Positions 1-7,721 are shown, counted from the first letter of the stretch. The stretch: DNA of 12,843 nucleotides from UBA8437 sp963694825 (GCA_963694825.1 CAVOEV010000128.1:1-12843); one strand, 5' to 3'. Numbers and translations are program-made. Notes: generated by a model from the letters alone, not told the origin.

Positions 1-38
1 TCCAACCGCCGCCAACGAGCAACTTGGCCAAAAACCAA

Positions 39-800
39 ATGCCTCCACTCACCGAACACGAAAAAGCCGTCTACGAATGGCAAATGTGGGTGCCCGGATT
101 CGGCGAAGCCGGGCAACAGGCACTCAAGAATGCCTCGGTACTCGTCTCTCGAATCGGTGGACTCGGTAGCGTCGTCGCCTACGAACTGGCCGCCGCCGGC
201 ATCGGACGACTCGTCCTCGCTCACGCCGGAAATATCCAACCCAGTGACCTCAACCGACAACTGCTCATGACTCACGATCGACTCGGGACGCCCCGGGTCG
301 ATTCGGCCAAACAACGACTCCTGGAACTCAACCCGCGACTCGAAATCACGACGGTCCCCGAGAACATCTCTGACGACAACGCCCGACAACTCGTAGCCGA
401 TGTCGACCTCGTCGTCGATTGTGCACCCCTGTTCTCGGAACGATTCGCCATGAACCGACAATGTGTCGCTCAAGGCAAACCGCTCGTCGACTGCGCAATG
501 TATGACTGCGAATTCCAGATCACCACCATCCAGTCGCCCCAAACTCCCTGCCTGGCCTGCCTGTACCCCGAAGATCCTCCGGCATGGCGTCGCGAGTTCC
601 CAGTCTTCGGTGCCGTCTCGGGTACCGTGGCTTGCCTCGGTGCCATTGAAGTCATCAAGCTACTCTCCGGCTTGGGGGAGCCGCTGCTGGGCACACTCCT
701 GACCTGCGATCTCCGCGACATGACCTTCCAACGTCGCCAACTACTCAAACGCGACGACTGCCACGTCTGCGGAACAACCCCCGAGACCACCGCGATATGA
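39..800 (+). CDS. ThiF/MoeB/HesA-family E1-like adenylyltransferase
   Basis: This is an E1-like enzyme. The family adenylates the C-terminus of a small beta-grasp (MoaD/ThiS/ubiquitin-like) protein, or another acid, using ATP in the cytoplasm. Counting from the ATG at 39 (253 aa), I see the Rossmann glycine region V-S-R-I-G-G-L-G-S at about 36-44, the arginine-finger motif D-L-N-R-Q at 70-74, a lysine at 91, and an aspartate at 127 in V-V-D-C. Two CxxC zinc-ligand pairs are present, C-L-A-C at 171-174 and C-H-V-C at 241-244. Length and motif order fit MoeB/HesA without a rhodanese domain. The first glycine of GxGGLG is arginine, and the acidic ribose-binding segment before D-L-N-R-Q reads H-A-G-N, so this is a divergent subgroup. 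The frame is open to the window edge; a TTG at 24 is another possible start. The stop overlaps the ABC ATPase start by 4 nt (ATGA). No beta-grasp partner is visible, so the substrate is unknown. Confidence 0.9.
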   Translation: MPPLTEHEKAVYEWQMWVPGFGEAGQQALKNASVLVSRIGGLGSVVAYELAAAGIGRLVLAHAGNIQPSDLNRQLLMTHDRLGTPRVDSAKQRLLELNPRLEITTVPENISDDNARQLVADVDLVVDCAPLFSERFAMNRQCVAQGKPLVDCAMYDCEFQITTIQSPQTPCLACLYPEDPPAWRREFPVFGAVSGTVACLGAIEVIKLLSGLGEPLLGTLLTCDLRDMTFQRRQLLKRDDCHVCGTTPETTAI

Positions 801-1786
801 TCTCTACCGAAACGACCGCCCCAGAACCGGTCATCCGTGTCACCGATCTCGTCAAGACCTACCGCGACGGACTGTTTCGCAAACGGAAAATCGAGGCACT
901 CAAGGGCGTGTCGCTCGAAGTCGGCCAGGGCGAGATCTTCGGACTGCTCGGACCCAACGGAGCCGGTAAGACCACACTGATCAAGGTGCTGCTGGGTATC
1001 GTTCACAAAACCGCCGGCGATGCCTCGCTGCTGGGTGAACCGGCCGGTCGCAGAGCAGGACGACAACGAGTCGGCTACCTGCCCGAAGGACACCGCATTC
1101 CCAAACACCTCACAGGCAACTCCACGCTCGAATTCTACGGTAGCCTCAGCGGCCTCTCCGTCGCCGAAGTCCGACGAAGACGAGGCGAACTGCTCGATAC
1201 CGTCGGACTCGCCGACTGGGGAAAAACCAACGTCACCAAGTACTCCAAAGGCATGCTCCAACGACTCGGGTTGGCACAGGCCATGCTCCACAGACCCGAT
1301 GTGCTCGTGCTCGATGAACCCACCGATGGAGTCGACCCGGTCGGACGGTCCGAAATCCGCGATGTGCTCAATCAACTCAAGAGCCAAGGCAAAACCATCT
1401 TCCTCAATAGCCACCTGCTACAGGAAATCGAATTGGTCTGCGACCGAGTCGCTATCCTCTTCCGCGGCGAAGTGCTGAAGATCGGACCGGTCGCCGAAGT
1501 CACCAACCTCGCCGGAGACTCCGAAACGGCCGACGTGATGCTCGAACTCGATGGCGACACACAAGCCATTACTGACCTGCTGCCCGACGACAACAGCACC
1601 CGCGAACAAACCGGAGAAACACGCTGGAAAGTGACACTGGCCGGCATCAACCAGGACGATATCGATCGACTGATCGATGCCGCCCGAGAACGACAACTTA
1701 GTGTTGTCTCGATCTCACGCCAAAAACTGACGCTCGAAGAGGCCTTCCTCAGACTTGTGCGGGGCGCGACAGGAGGTGACTCATGA
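797..1786 (+). CDS. ABC transporter ATP-binding protein (ABC-2 exporter type)
   Basis: This is the cytoplasmic ATPase subunit of an ABC-2 type exporter, 329 aa. The nucleotide-binding domain occupies about residues 12-235. Walker A is G-P-N-G-A-G-K-T-T (52-60). The Q-loop region reads G-Y-L-P-E-G-H, as in many CcmA/NatA-like ATPases rather than with a canonical glutamine. The signature is Y-S-K-G-M (149-153), Walker B is V-L-V-L-D-E-P with D173 and E174, the D-loop is D-G-V-D-P, and the switch histidine is H206 (N-S-H-L-L). A roughly 90-residue C-terminal domain of the kind seen in NatA/GldA-like ATPases follows, ending in the T-L-E-E-A-F-L-R motif common to this group. The ATG overlaps the upstream stop by 4 nt, and its own stop overlaps the permease start by 4 nt. 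Translational coupling and one transport complex are therefore likely. The exported substrate cannot be read from the sequence. Confidence 0.96.
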   Translation: MISTETTAPEPVIRVTDLVKTYRDGLFRKRKIEALKGVSLEVGQGEIFGLLGPNGAGKTTLIKVLLGIVHKTAGDASLLGEPAGRRAGRQRVGYLPEGHRIPKHLTGNSTLEFYGSLSGLSVAEVRRRRGELLDTVGLADWGKTNVTKYSKGMLQRLGLAQAMLHRPDVLVLDEPTDGVDPVGRSEIRDVLNQLKSQGKTIFLNSHLLQEIELVCDRVAILFRGEVLKIGPVAEVTNLAGDSETADVMLELDGDTQAITDLLPDDNSTREQTGETRWKVTLAGINQDDIDRLIDAARERQLSVVSISRQKLTLEEAFLRLVRGATGGDS

Positions 1787-4119
1787 GAGCCTACCTGGCG
1801 GTTATCAAGGACTCGTTCCGCGAAGCCTTCGCATCCAAAATCCTCTGGGTGCTGATCATCCTCATCACACTGTTCCTCGGACTGCTCGCCGGGTTCTCCG
1901 TCACAGATGCACTCAGAACCGGCATCAACAACCAGGATGTCATCGACATGGAATCGCTGGCCGCCAGGCTTCGCGATGCCGATGTCGATGTCGATAGCCC
2001 GACCCGACGAATTCGGGATCGACTCGAAGACGACCTGAAAAAAGAACTCCTCACGTTCGACGAAAACACAACCGAACGGAGAGCCAAGGTCAGCCTGTTC
2101 AGTGACATCAGGAGCCAGCTCGACGATCAACTCAAAGAACCCGATTTCGCTGGCGAGATCCAGGTTCCCAGCGAGTCGCTCTCCGAGGAGGGCCAGGAAC
2201 TCGCCACTCGTGCCGCAAACAACCAACCGGAACTCAAACCACTCGAACAACTCCGCCTCAATCGACTCACCCTCGAAGCCGCTCTCCCCGATAACATCCG
2301 CCCCAGTCCCAGCCAGGTGGTCAACGTGACCTACGTCGGCTTCACCCTGGTCCGCGACGTCACGCTGAGCCAGGACGAACTCGAAAAAGGCATCAACGGA
2401 CTGCTGCAGGTCTTCATCTTCGTGTTCGTCTCGGTCATCGGAACACTGATCGCCATCGTGGTCACCGCTCCGATTGTGCCGAGGATGTACGAGGGCGGAG
2501 CGATCGATCTGTTGCTCTCGAAACCGGTCTCCAGATCCCTGCTGTTCCTGTCGAAGTTCTTCGGCGGCTGTGCCTTCACAATGGTCAATGCCGCATTTCT
2601 GATCGTCGGGATGTGGGCGATCATCGGGCTCAGACTCGGTGTCTGGAGCAACGGGTTGTTGCTCAGTATCCCCGTCTACCTGTTCCTGTTCGTGCTGTAC
2701 TACTCGGTCTCGGCCGCCACCGGAGTCGTCTACCGCGGCCCAATCATCTCGGTCGTGATGGTCGTCGTCTTCTGGTTCCTCTGCTTTGTCGTCGGAACAG
2801 CCAAGGATTGGATCGAAGGCTTCGATGTCCGACCCGCAACCGTCCAATCGATCGTCGCCACCGAACATGGACCGCTGGCAATCAACATGATGGGCAATGT
2901 CTACGCCTGGTCCAACACCACTCAGGACTGGGAACACGTGTTCGCCGAGACCGAACAACAGAACCCGGGCATGCCGCCCTTCGCACGAGTCGCCATGAGA
3001 ATGCAGGCCGGGTTCCCGTTTGTCGGCACTCACTACGACCGCAAGAACAACCGCCTGGTTGCACTGACACAGAACATCGCTTTCCCCATGCCCGGAAACG
3101 GACCGGCTCGACTGTTCGTCGCCCGAAACGACGACGACTGGGCTCGCCGTGGAGGCACGCGAGCAAACACCGGACCACGCAACCTGCTCCTCTCGCCAAA
3201 CTCCGAAATCCTCGCCGTCGGCCTGCAGGGAATCGACGTGTTTGTCGGTGACCCCGAAAAAATCGAAACGTCGCGGAAATGGCTGGGGCTCGACTTCACG
3301 CTGGGACAGGGAGGCGGGGAATTTGTTCCAACCACCGACCCCGAAATGACCAAGTGGCGGCACCCCTTCGATGCCACCATCGATTCCACCACCGGGAATG
3401 TCATCGTCTTCACCGACGGGGAACTGATCGTGCTGGAACCCGGTAACGACAACGGCAAACTCACCTACTCGCCCGGAACAACTCGCGACCTCGAAACCGA
3501 CGAAGCCGCACTGGTCGTCGCCGCCCAAGGACGACTGCTCGTTGCTCTCGCCGACGGCGACTACCGCTTGCTCGACTCACAAACCCTCGAACCGACCGGA
3601 ACCACGATACCCGGTGGACCAAGTAAACCCCGCCAGGCCGTCGCATCGCCCGATGGCCGGTTCCTGGCAGTCGTCTCGCACAAGTCCGAAGCCTGGCTGA
3701 TCGATGCCACAACCGGACAGACTGTCTCCGACTCAACGATCTCCGGAGACGTCCATGCCCTGGCCTTCGACAGCCAGAACCGACTGCTCGTCGGTGACCT
3801 GTTCATGCGAGTCACCAGCTACTCGCTGCCCGACTTCAACCAGGTCAAACTCCACGACCCGCCACTCTCGACACTCCAGGCCGTCTACCGCTACGCACTG
3901 CTGCCCATCTACACCATCTTCCCCAAACCCGGTGAACTCAACACCGTCATCGCTCGACTGTTCGAAGAAGACGACACGGTGACAGTCACCGGCAACAACA
4001 AGGACCTGAAAGCCGATCAGATCGAGATCGATTTCATGACTCCACTCGTCAGCAACGGAGCCTTCCTGGTCGTCATGCTCGCACTCACCTGCCTCTACGT
4101 CAGCCGCAAAGACTTCTAA
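1783..4119 (+). CDS. ABC-2 type permease with inserted extracytoplasmic propeller-like domain
   Basis: This is the membrane subunit partnering the preceding ATPase, 778 aa. Hydrophobic segments lie at about 20-43, 207-230, 263-285, 289-312, 320-341 and 754-774, giving the six helices of an ABC-2 (NosY/GldF-like) permease. The segment E-G-G-A-I-D-L-L-L-S-K-P-V-S-R after helix 2 is the cytoplasmic coupling-helix region typical of the family. Two large soluble parts stand out. Residues 44-206 lie between helices 1 and 2. Residues about 342-745 lie between helices 5 and 6 and contain repeated beta-rich segments resembling WD40/YVTN/PQQ blades, for example L-I-D-A-T-T-G-Q-T and A-S-P-D-G-R-F-L-A-V. 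With an N-in topology and a C-terminal S-R-K-D-F tail inside, both parts would be outside the cytoplasm. Ordinary family members are about 250-500 aa, so this one is unusually long. The permease assignment is firm; the propeller fold is inferred from pattern only. Confidence 0.9.
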   Translation: MRAYLAVIKDSFREAFASKILWVLIILITLFLGLLAGFSVTDALRTGINNQDVIDMESLAARLRDADVDVDSPTRRIRDRLEDDLKKELLTFDENTTERRAKVSLFSDIRSQLDDQLKEPDFAGEIQVPSESLSEEGQELATRAANNQPELKPLEQLRLNRLTLEAALPDNIRPSPSQVVNVTYVGFTLVRDVTLSQDELEKGINGLLQVFIFVFVSVIGTLIAIVVTAPIVPRMYEGGAIDLLLSKPVSRSLLFLSKFFGGCAFTMVNAAFLIVGMWAIIGLRLGVWSNGLLLSIPVYLFLFVLYYSVSAATGVVYRGPIISVVMVVVFWFLCFVVGTAKDWIEGFDVRPATVQSIVATEHGPLAINMMGNVYAWSNTTQDWEHVFAETEQQNPGMPPFARVAMRMQAGFPFVGTHYDRKNNRLVALTQNIAFPMPGNGPARLFVARNDDDWARRGGTRANTGPRNLLLSPNSEILAVGLQGIDVFVGDPEKIETSRKWLGLDFTLGQGGGEFVPTTDPEMTKWRHPFDATIDSTTGNVIVFTDGELIVLEPGNDNGKLTYSPGTTRDLETDEAALVVAAQGRLLVALADGDYRLLDSQTLEPTGTTIPGGPSKPRQAVASPDGRFLAVVSHKSEAWLIDATTGQTVSDSTISGDVHALAFDSQNRLLVGDLFMRVTSYSLPDFNQVKLHDPPLSTLQAVYRYALLPIYTIFPKPGELNTVIARLFEEDDTVTVTGNNKDLKADQIEIDFMTPLVSNGAFLVVMLALTCLYVSRKDF

Positions 4120-4120
4120 A

Positions 4121-4162
4121 GGACTGGCTCGCCAGACGCCCTGGGCCGCTGGGTGCCAGTCC
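4121..4162. terminator. Convergent intergenic inverted repeat (terminator or REP-like element)
   Basis: The 43-nt gap between the convergent permease and DUF1501 genes holds a perfect 8-bp inverted repeat, GGACTGGC at 4121-4128 and GCCAGTCC at 4155-4162. The 26-nt GC-rich interior contains a nested CCAG (4132-4135) / CTGG (4149-4152) pairing. Its position between two facing stop codons fits a bidirectional terminator. There is no T-tract on either strand, so a canonical intrinsic terminator is not demonstrated. The nested, GC-rich layout also resembles a dispersed REP-type palindrome. Only the repeat itself is certain. Confidence 0.5.
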
Positions 4163-5509
4163 CTACAGCACACCCTCAACCACGCTCGACTCGGGATCCA
4201 CCAACCGGATCGGTCGACCGACGTTCGACATGTTCTGCCTCTGAGCATCAACTCCCAAAGCACCACACACCGTCGCCATCAGGTCGCCCGTCGAAATCGG
4301 TCGATCCGACACCTCGCCACCATCCGCACTCGTGCGACCCACCACCTGGCCGCCTCGCACACCACCACCAGCCAGGACCGTCGTCCAGGCACCAGGGAAA
4401 TGGTCGCGGCCCTGGTTCGAATTGATCGTCGGAGTCCGCCCGAATTCGCCCATCCAGATCACCAGCGTCGTTTCCAATAAACCACGCAGCTGTAAGTCCT
4501 CGAGTAAGGTCGCCCAGCCGGAATCCAGCGTGCTGCTCAGACTCTTGACCGTGTCGAAGTTGTTTTGATGAGTGTCCCAGCCCAACTGCTGCTGGCCGTC
4601 CACACCATTCAGGGACACCTCAACAAACGGCACGCCGCGCTCGACCAGTCGCCGAGCCAGCAAACAACCCTGTCCGAATCGGCTGCGGCCGTAGGCGTCG
4701 CGAAGCGATGCGGGTTCGCTGTCCAGCTTGAAGGCCGACACCGACTCGGATCGCATCATCCGCACCGCCTGGCGGTACGCACTGCGGTGACTGCGAGCCG
4801 GCACATCCGGTCGCTCAGCTCCGAAATCGGATTCCAACTTATCGAGCAAACCCAGCCGCGCGTCGGCTCGACGACGGTCCAGTCCCACAGCATGCTGCAG
4901 ATTGCGGACGCCCAGTCCCTGGGATCCGTCTCCTGGCACGCCTCCGACTGCCGTCGGCAACGGATTGCCGTCGCCGACCACCAGCGGAGCATACTCCGGA
5001 CCCAGGAAACCCGGGCCGAAGGCCGCAGGACTCAGAAAACGGTACGGGGCCACACTGATGAAACCCGGTAAAGGGGATGCACCGTCGCTGAGTTCCTTGC
5101 TGAGCATCGAGCCGAGTGTCGGGTAGTGGATCGGACCCTGGGGCAGGTAGCCGGTTCGCATCTTGAACGTCGCACGCTGATGGTCACCCTCCTTCGTCGA
5201 CATCGAACGCAACACCGCCAAGTGCTCGGCCTGAATCGCCAGGCGAGGCAGATGCTGAGAAAACTCGAGGCCGGGTACCGTCGTCAACAATGGACGGAAT
5301 GGACCACCGTTGGCATGGTCGGGCTTCATGTCGAAGGTGTCTGTCTGAGTCGGACCTCCCGACATCCACAACAAAATGCAACTGCGACGACGACTCGACG
5401 CAGCGGCCGATGCCACTTGGCCAAACCAGCCCGAGGCCGGCGCCGCCAGAACGCCGGCGGCCGATGCAGCCAACCACTCGCGACGTGACATCCGAGAGAA
5501 ACAGGACAT
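4163..5509 (-). CDS. DUF1501 family Tat-exported protein
   Basis: This is a DUF1501 protein of 448 aa from the ATG at 5509. The family has an alkaline-phosphatase/sulfatase-like fold, is greatly expanded in planctomycetes, and has no firmly assigned biochemical role. The N-terminus carries a twin-arginine signal, S-R-R-E-W-L at about 8-13, followed by an Ala-rich hydrophobic stretch ending near A-S-A-A-A, so export in folded form is expected. Conserved family segments are W-M-S-G-G-P-T-Q-T-D-T-F-D near the start of the mature part, W-D-T-H (about 311-314), G-E-F-G-R-T-P (about 354-360) and G-R-D-H (367-370). I chose ATG 5509 because AGG lies about 6 nt upstream; ATG 5491 (M-S-R-R-E-W) and TTG 5524 are alternatives. 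It lies 38 nt downstream of the DUF1549/DUF1553 gene, the usual partner order. It is the last gene of the minus-strand operon. Confidence 0.95.
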   Translation of the reverse strand: MSCFSRMSRREWLAASAAGVLAAPASGWFGQVASAAASSRRRSCILLWMSGGPTQTDTFDMKPDHANGGPFRPLLTTVPGLEFSQHLPRLAIQAEHLAVLRSMSTKEGDHQRATFKMRTGYLPQGPIHYPTLGSMLSKELSDGASPLPGFISVAPYRFLSPAAFGPGFLGPEYAPLVVGDGNPLPTAVGGVPGDGSQGLGVRNLQHAVGLDRRRADARLGLLDKLESDFGAERPDVPARSHRSAYRQAVRMMRSESVSAFKLDSEPASLRDAYGRSRFGQGCLLARRLVERGVPFVEVSLNGVDGQQQLGWDTHQNNFDTVKSLSSTLDSGWATLLEDLQLRGLLETTLVIWMGEFGRTPTINSNQGRDHFPGAWTTVLAGGGVRGGQVVGRTSADGGEVSDRPISTGDLMATVCGALGVDAQRQNMSNVGRPIRLVDPESSVVEGVL

Positions 5510-5547
5510 GAAACGCCTAGCCAAGCCCGTCTTGGACTGATTCCAGG

Positions 5548-7227
5548 TTAATGATTCAACAGGAACTCGCTCGAGTTCAACAACGACCAGAAGACATCCG
5601 CCAACGCCTGGTTCGCGTCGCTCGTGACTCCCCCACGCTCGACATAACCCACCAGCCGCGACTGCTCCGCCTTGCTCGGACGACGACCCAACGACGCCAG
5701 GTACAACGACTCAATTCGCTCGGCCGTCCCCAACAACGGGAACTCGGCCACCGCCGCCAACGTGCGACTACGCTCCAAACTCGTCGCGTCCGATACAAAA
5801 CTGCCGTTCATCAAAGCCAACGCCTGCAGGATTGTTGTCCGCTGCTCGGTCGGCCGAGTCGATTCGTCGCGGAACAACTCCAAAAACTCGCTCCGCACTG
5901 AACCCGCACGGCCGGGGATCGACAACTGACGGTCCGCAGCCGTCGGCAAGTAACCGGTCGCCTGGGCCAGGCTGTCGAAGATCTGCTCCGGAGACAAACC
6001 CTTGACCGACATCCTGGAAAACAAACGGGCGTCGACCTGCGATGGGTCCGTCAGACGACTCGTGCGTCCGTATGCGGCGGTCGCCGATAGAACACGCAGG
6101 ATGAAACGGACGTCGAAACCATGTGCAGCAAACTCGGTCGCCAGCAGATTCAACACATCCGGATGACTCGCAGGATTGTCCGATGTGAAGTCGTCGGGAG
6201 GATCGACCAGGCCGATGCCGAACTGATGAGCCCATAGACGATTGACCGCCGCACGAGCGAAATACGGGTTGCTCGATGTGATCATCCAGTCGGCCAACAA
6301 CTGGCGTGCACCTCGAGTCTCTTTTGTGGCGGGCGTCGAACCGTCGAGATACATCGGCCCGACACTCAGGTCCGTCCCCGGAATCTGTAACTCACGCCGC
6401 TCGGTCACCTCGCTGATCGCCGCCAGGAATCCGCCGCGACCCTCACGTTGCATCCCCGCAAAAAATGCCGCGAAACTCCAGAACTCGCCCTGCTTCCATG
6501 CGTCAAACGGATGGTCGTGACACTGAGCACACTCGATCCGAATCCCCAGGAAGGTCCGAGCCGTGCTCGCTGCCAGATTCTCGGGCTTGATCTGCTTGGC
6601 CTGGTAGAAAGCCAACGGAGACGGACGGGTGCCCGGCTGCTGCAACTGACGCAGGTTTCCGGTCCGAGTCAGCGGGACCGTGACGATCTCGCGGACCATC
6701 GCCGCATAACTGGTGTCATCGGCCAGCTTTTGCCTGAGCCACGCTTCGAAACCGGGGACCAGGACCCGGGCCTGAGGATCGGCACCAGCCTCGGGCAACA
6801 ATGCCTTGCGCCAAACGTTCGAGAAATGGACCACGTACAACGAACTGTCCAGCAACTCGTCGACAACAACTCGACGCTTGGCCGGATCCGGCGACGCCAG
6901 GAACTTGCGGACCCGAGTGGATCGAGGAATCCGGCCGCCCAGGTCGAGATACACTCGCCGCAGGTACTCCGAATCGCCAGACACCGGCGCCGCTGTCACC
7001 GACTCGCTCGCATGACGTGCCTCAATCAATCGGTCGACCCGTTCCGCCAGTTCGGCGACGTCGTCACCGAAAACCGGCGCGAACATCACACTCAACAGAC
7101 AGGGCAACAGAATCAGAAAACGTGGCACGCGAGTGGTTGTCCTGATGAGGTGCCCGAGTGCTTCGAGACTAGCACCTGCCACGATCGGCTGCCAAGAGGT
7201 GGATCTCCGCCAAGATCGCAATGTCAC
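5548..7227 (-). CDS. DUF1549/DUF1553 (PSCyt2/PSD1) exported protein
   Basis: This protein has the DUF1549 (PSCyt2) region followed by DUF1553 (PSD1), domains found mainly in planctomycetes and verrucomicrobia and of unknown function. Evidence is the opening Y-L-R-R-V-Y-L-D-L-G-G-R-I-P, a single C-A-Q-C-H-D-H-P-F-D motif (C233, C236, H237 counted from 7227), and N-R-L-W-A-H-Q-F-G with S-H-P-D-V-L-N-L-L-A in the second half. The CxxCH is a formal c-type haem motif, but in this family it is embedded in CxxCHDHPxD and haem binding is unproven. At up to 559 aa it is short; many relatives have an extra N-terminal PSCyt1 haem domain, absent here. The GTG at 7227 overlaps the upstream TGA (GTGA) with GGAG about 11 nt ahead. 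An alternative GTG at 7128 would start just before the signal-peptide-like M-P-R-F-L-I-L-L-P-C. The long leader from 7227 leaves the start undecided. Confidence 0.93.
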   Translation of the reverse strand: MTLRSWRRSTSWQPIVAGASLEALGHLIRTTTRVPRFLILLPCLLSVMFAPVFGDDVAELAERVDRLIEARHASESVTAAPVSGDSEYLRRVYLDLGGRIPRSTRVRKFLASPDPAKRRVVVDELLDSSLYVVHFSNVWRKALLPEAGADPQARVLVPGFEAWLRQKLADDTSYAAMVREIVTVPLTRTGNLRQLQQPGTRPSPLAFYQAKQIKPENLAASTARTFLGIRIECAQCHDHPFDAWKQGEFWSFAAFFAGMQREGRGGFLAAISEVTERRELQIPGTDLSVGPMYLDGSTPATKETRGARQLLADWMITSSNPYFARAAVNRLWAHQFGIGLVDPPDDFTSDNPASHPDVLNLLATEFAAHGFDVRFILRVLSATAAYGRTSRLTDPSQVDARLFSRMSVKGLSPEQIFDSLAQATGYLPTAADRQLSIPGRAGSVRSEFLELFRDESTRPTEQRTTILQALALMNGSFVSDATSLERSRTLAAVAEFPLLGTAERIESLYLASLGRRPSKAEQSRLVGYVERGGVTSDANQALADVFWSLLNSSEFLLNH

Positions 7228-7721
7228 TCGCCAATCAACTCCAACATCGAAGCCACATCAGGCCGATCGACAGGGATCCGCGTCACGTGATGCAGGCGGA
7301 CGGTTCCCGATGGATCAATCAACACGTCACCGCCCAACTGGTATACATCACCCGCCGGCGACCTCACCCGACGACCTCGGAGAATCAACTTCAGATAACC
7401 CCACCACGACGCAGGACCCAGGATCGCCCACACACTGCCTCGCTTCATCGAGTAGGCGGAATACAGCTCTCGCTCGGGATCAACAAGCATCGGCCACGGC
7501 CAACCCGTCCGCTCCACATACTCCGCAGCCACCTCCTGCGACTGAAACGTCACCGCCATCACGTCCAATGGCAACTGTGCAATCTGACCGGCAGCCTGCT
7601 GCAACTGCAACAGATGTTCGCAACACGGCAGTCAGGTCAAATGCCGGTGAAACACCAGCAGCAACCACCGTCCAGCCCGGTCTTCCAACCGCACGTCATT
7701 CCCGTCGTAATTTCGAACCAC
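7224..7721 (-). CDS. selL: SelL-like thioredoxin-fold selenoprotein (UxxC), read through in-frame TGA
   Basis: This is a 165-residue protein if the TGA at 7634-7632 is read as selenocysteine (U30). It belongs with the peroxiredoxin-like AhpC-TSA_2 / SelL-related proteins, cytoplasmic thiol or selenol redox enzymes. Before the TGA comes a beta-strand W-L-L-L-V-F and then H-R-H-L-T-U-L-P-C-C-E-H-L. The U-x-x-C pair (U30, C33) sits at the N-terminus of the first helix, where relatives have CxxC or UxxU. Downstream family segments include M-L-V-D-P-E-R-E-L-Y and Y-Q-L-G-G-D-V-L-I-D-P-S-G-T-V. The start is GTG 7721, with AGGG 7 nt upstream; GTG 7727 is possible but too close to AGGG. By my count 20 of 29 codons before the TGA end in G or C, as expected of coding DNA here. 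The gene lies 28 nt after the SGNH stop and overlaps the next gene by 4 nt. A nonsense pseudogene or sequencing error is the alternative. Confidence 0.83.
7584..7635 (-). promoter_or_regulatory. Candidate bacterial SECIS stem-loop
   Basis: Just downstream of the TGA the transcript can form a 7-bp hairpin, CUGUUGC (7613-7607), loop AGUU (7606-7603), GCAGCAG (7602-7596), with one U-G pair. The loop begins 25 nt after the UGA and has G as its second base, which agrees with the general description of bacterial SECIS elements (apical loop roughly 16-37 nt from UGA, G among the first two loop bases). A further 5-bp helix CUGAC (7635-7631) / GUCAG (7588-7584) encloses it and includes the UGA. A competing pairing, UGUUGC (7625-7620) with GCAGCA (7602-7597), is also possible. 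The segment is CAG/CTG-rich, which makes hairpins easy to find by chance. Confidence 0.5.
7632..7634 (-). other. In-frame TGA, proposed selenocysteine codon
   Basis: The triplet is TGA on the minus strand, flanked by ACC (Thr) and CTG (Leu), with the same frame open for 29 codons upstream and 135 downstream. It replaces the first residue of the C-x-x-C redox motif of the family, giving U-L-P-C. The following base is C, and UGAC is known as a weak termination context. No frameshift is needed to join the two halves. Confidence 0.8.

Noticed and set aside
1372..3528. Long minus-strand open frame of 718 codons antisense to the ABC ATPase and permease genes
   Set aside because: It is fully covered by two well-supported plus-strand genes. 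Its product is Asp/Glu/Gly/Val-rich with no recognisable domain, as expected for a GC-rich antisense shadow.
7224..7610. 128-residue protein starting at TTG 7610 taken as the complete gene
   Set aside because: It would begin inside the first helix of a thioredoxin fold and lack the first strand and redox motif. The in-frame upstream extension through TGA restores both.
7632..7634. The TGA as a simple nonsense mutation making a pseudogene
   Set aside because: Not fully excluded, but both halves look intact, no frameshift or other stop occurs, neighbouring overlaps are preserved, and the codon falls exactly on the catalytic position.
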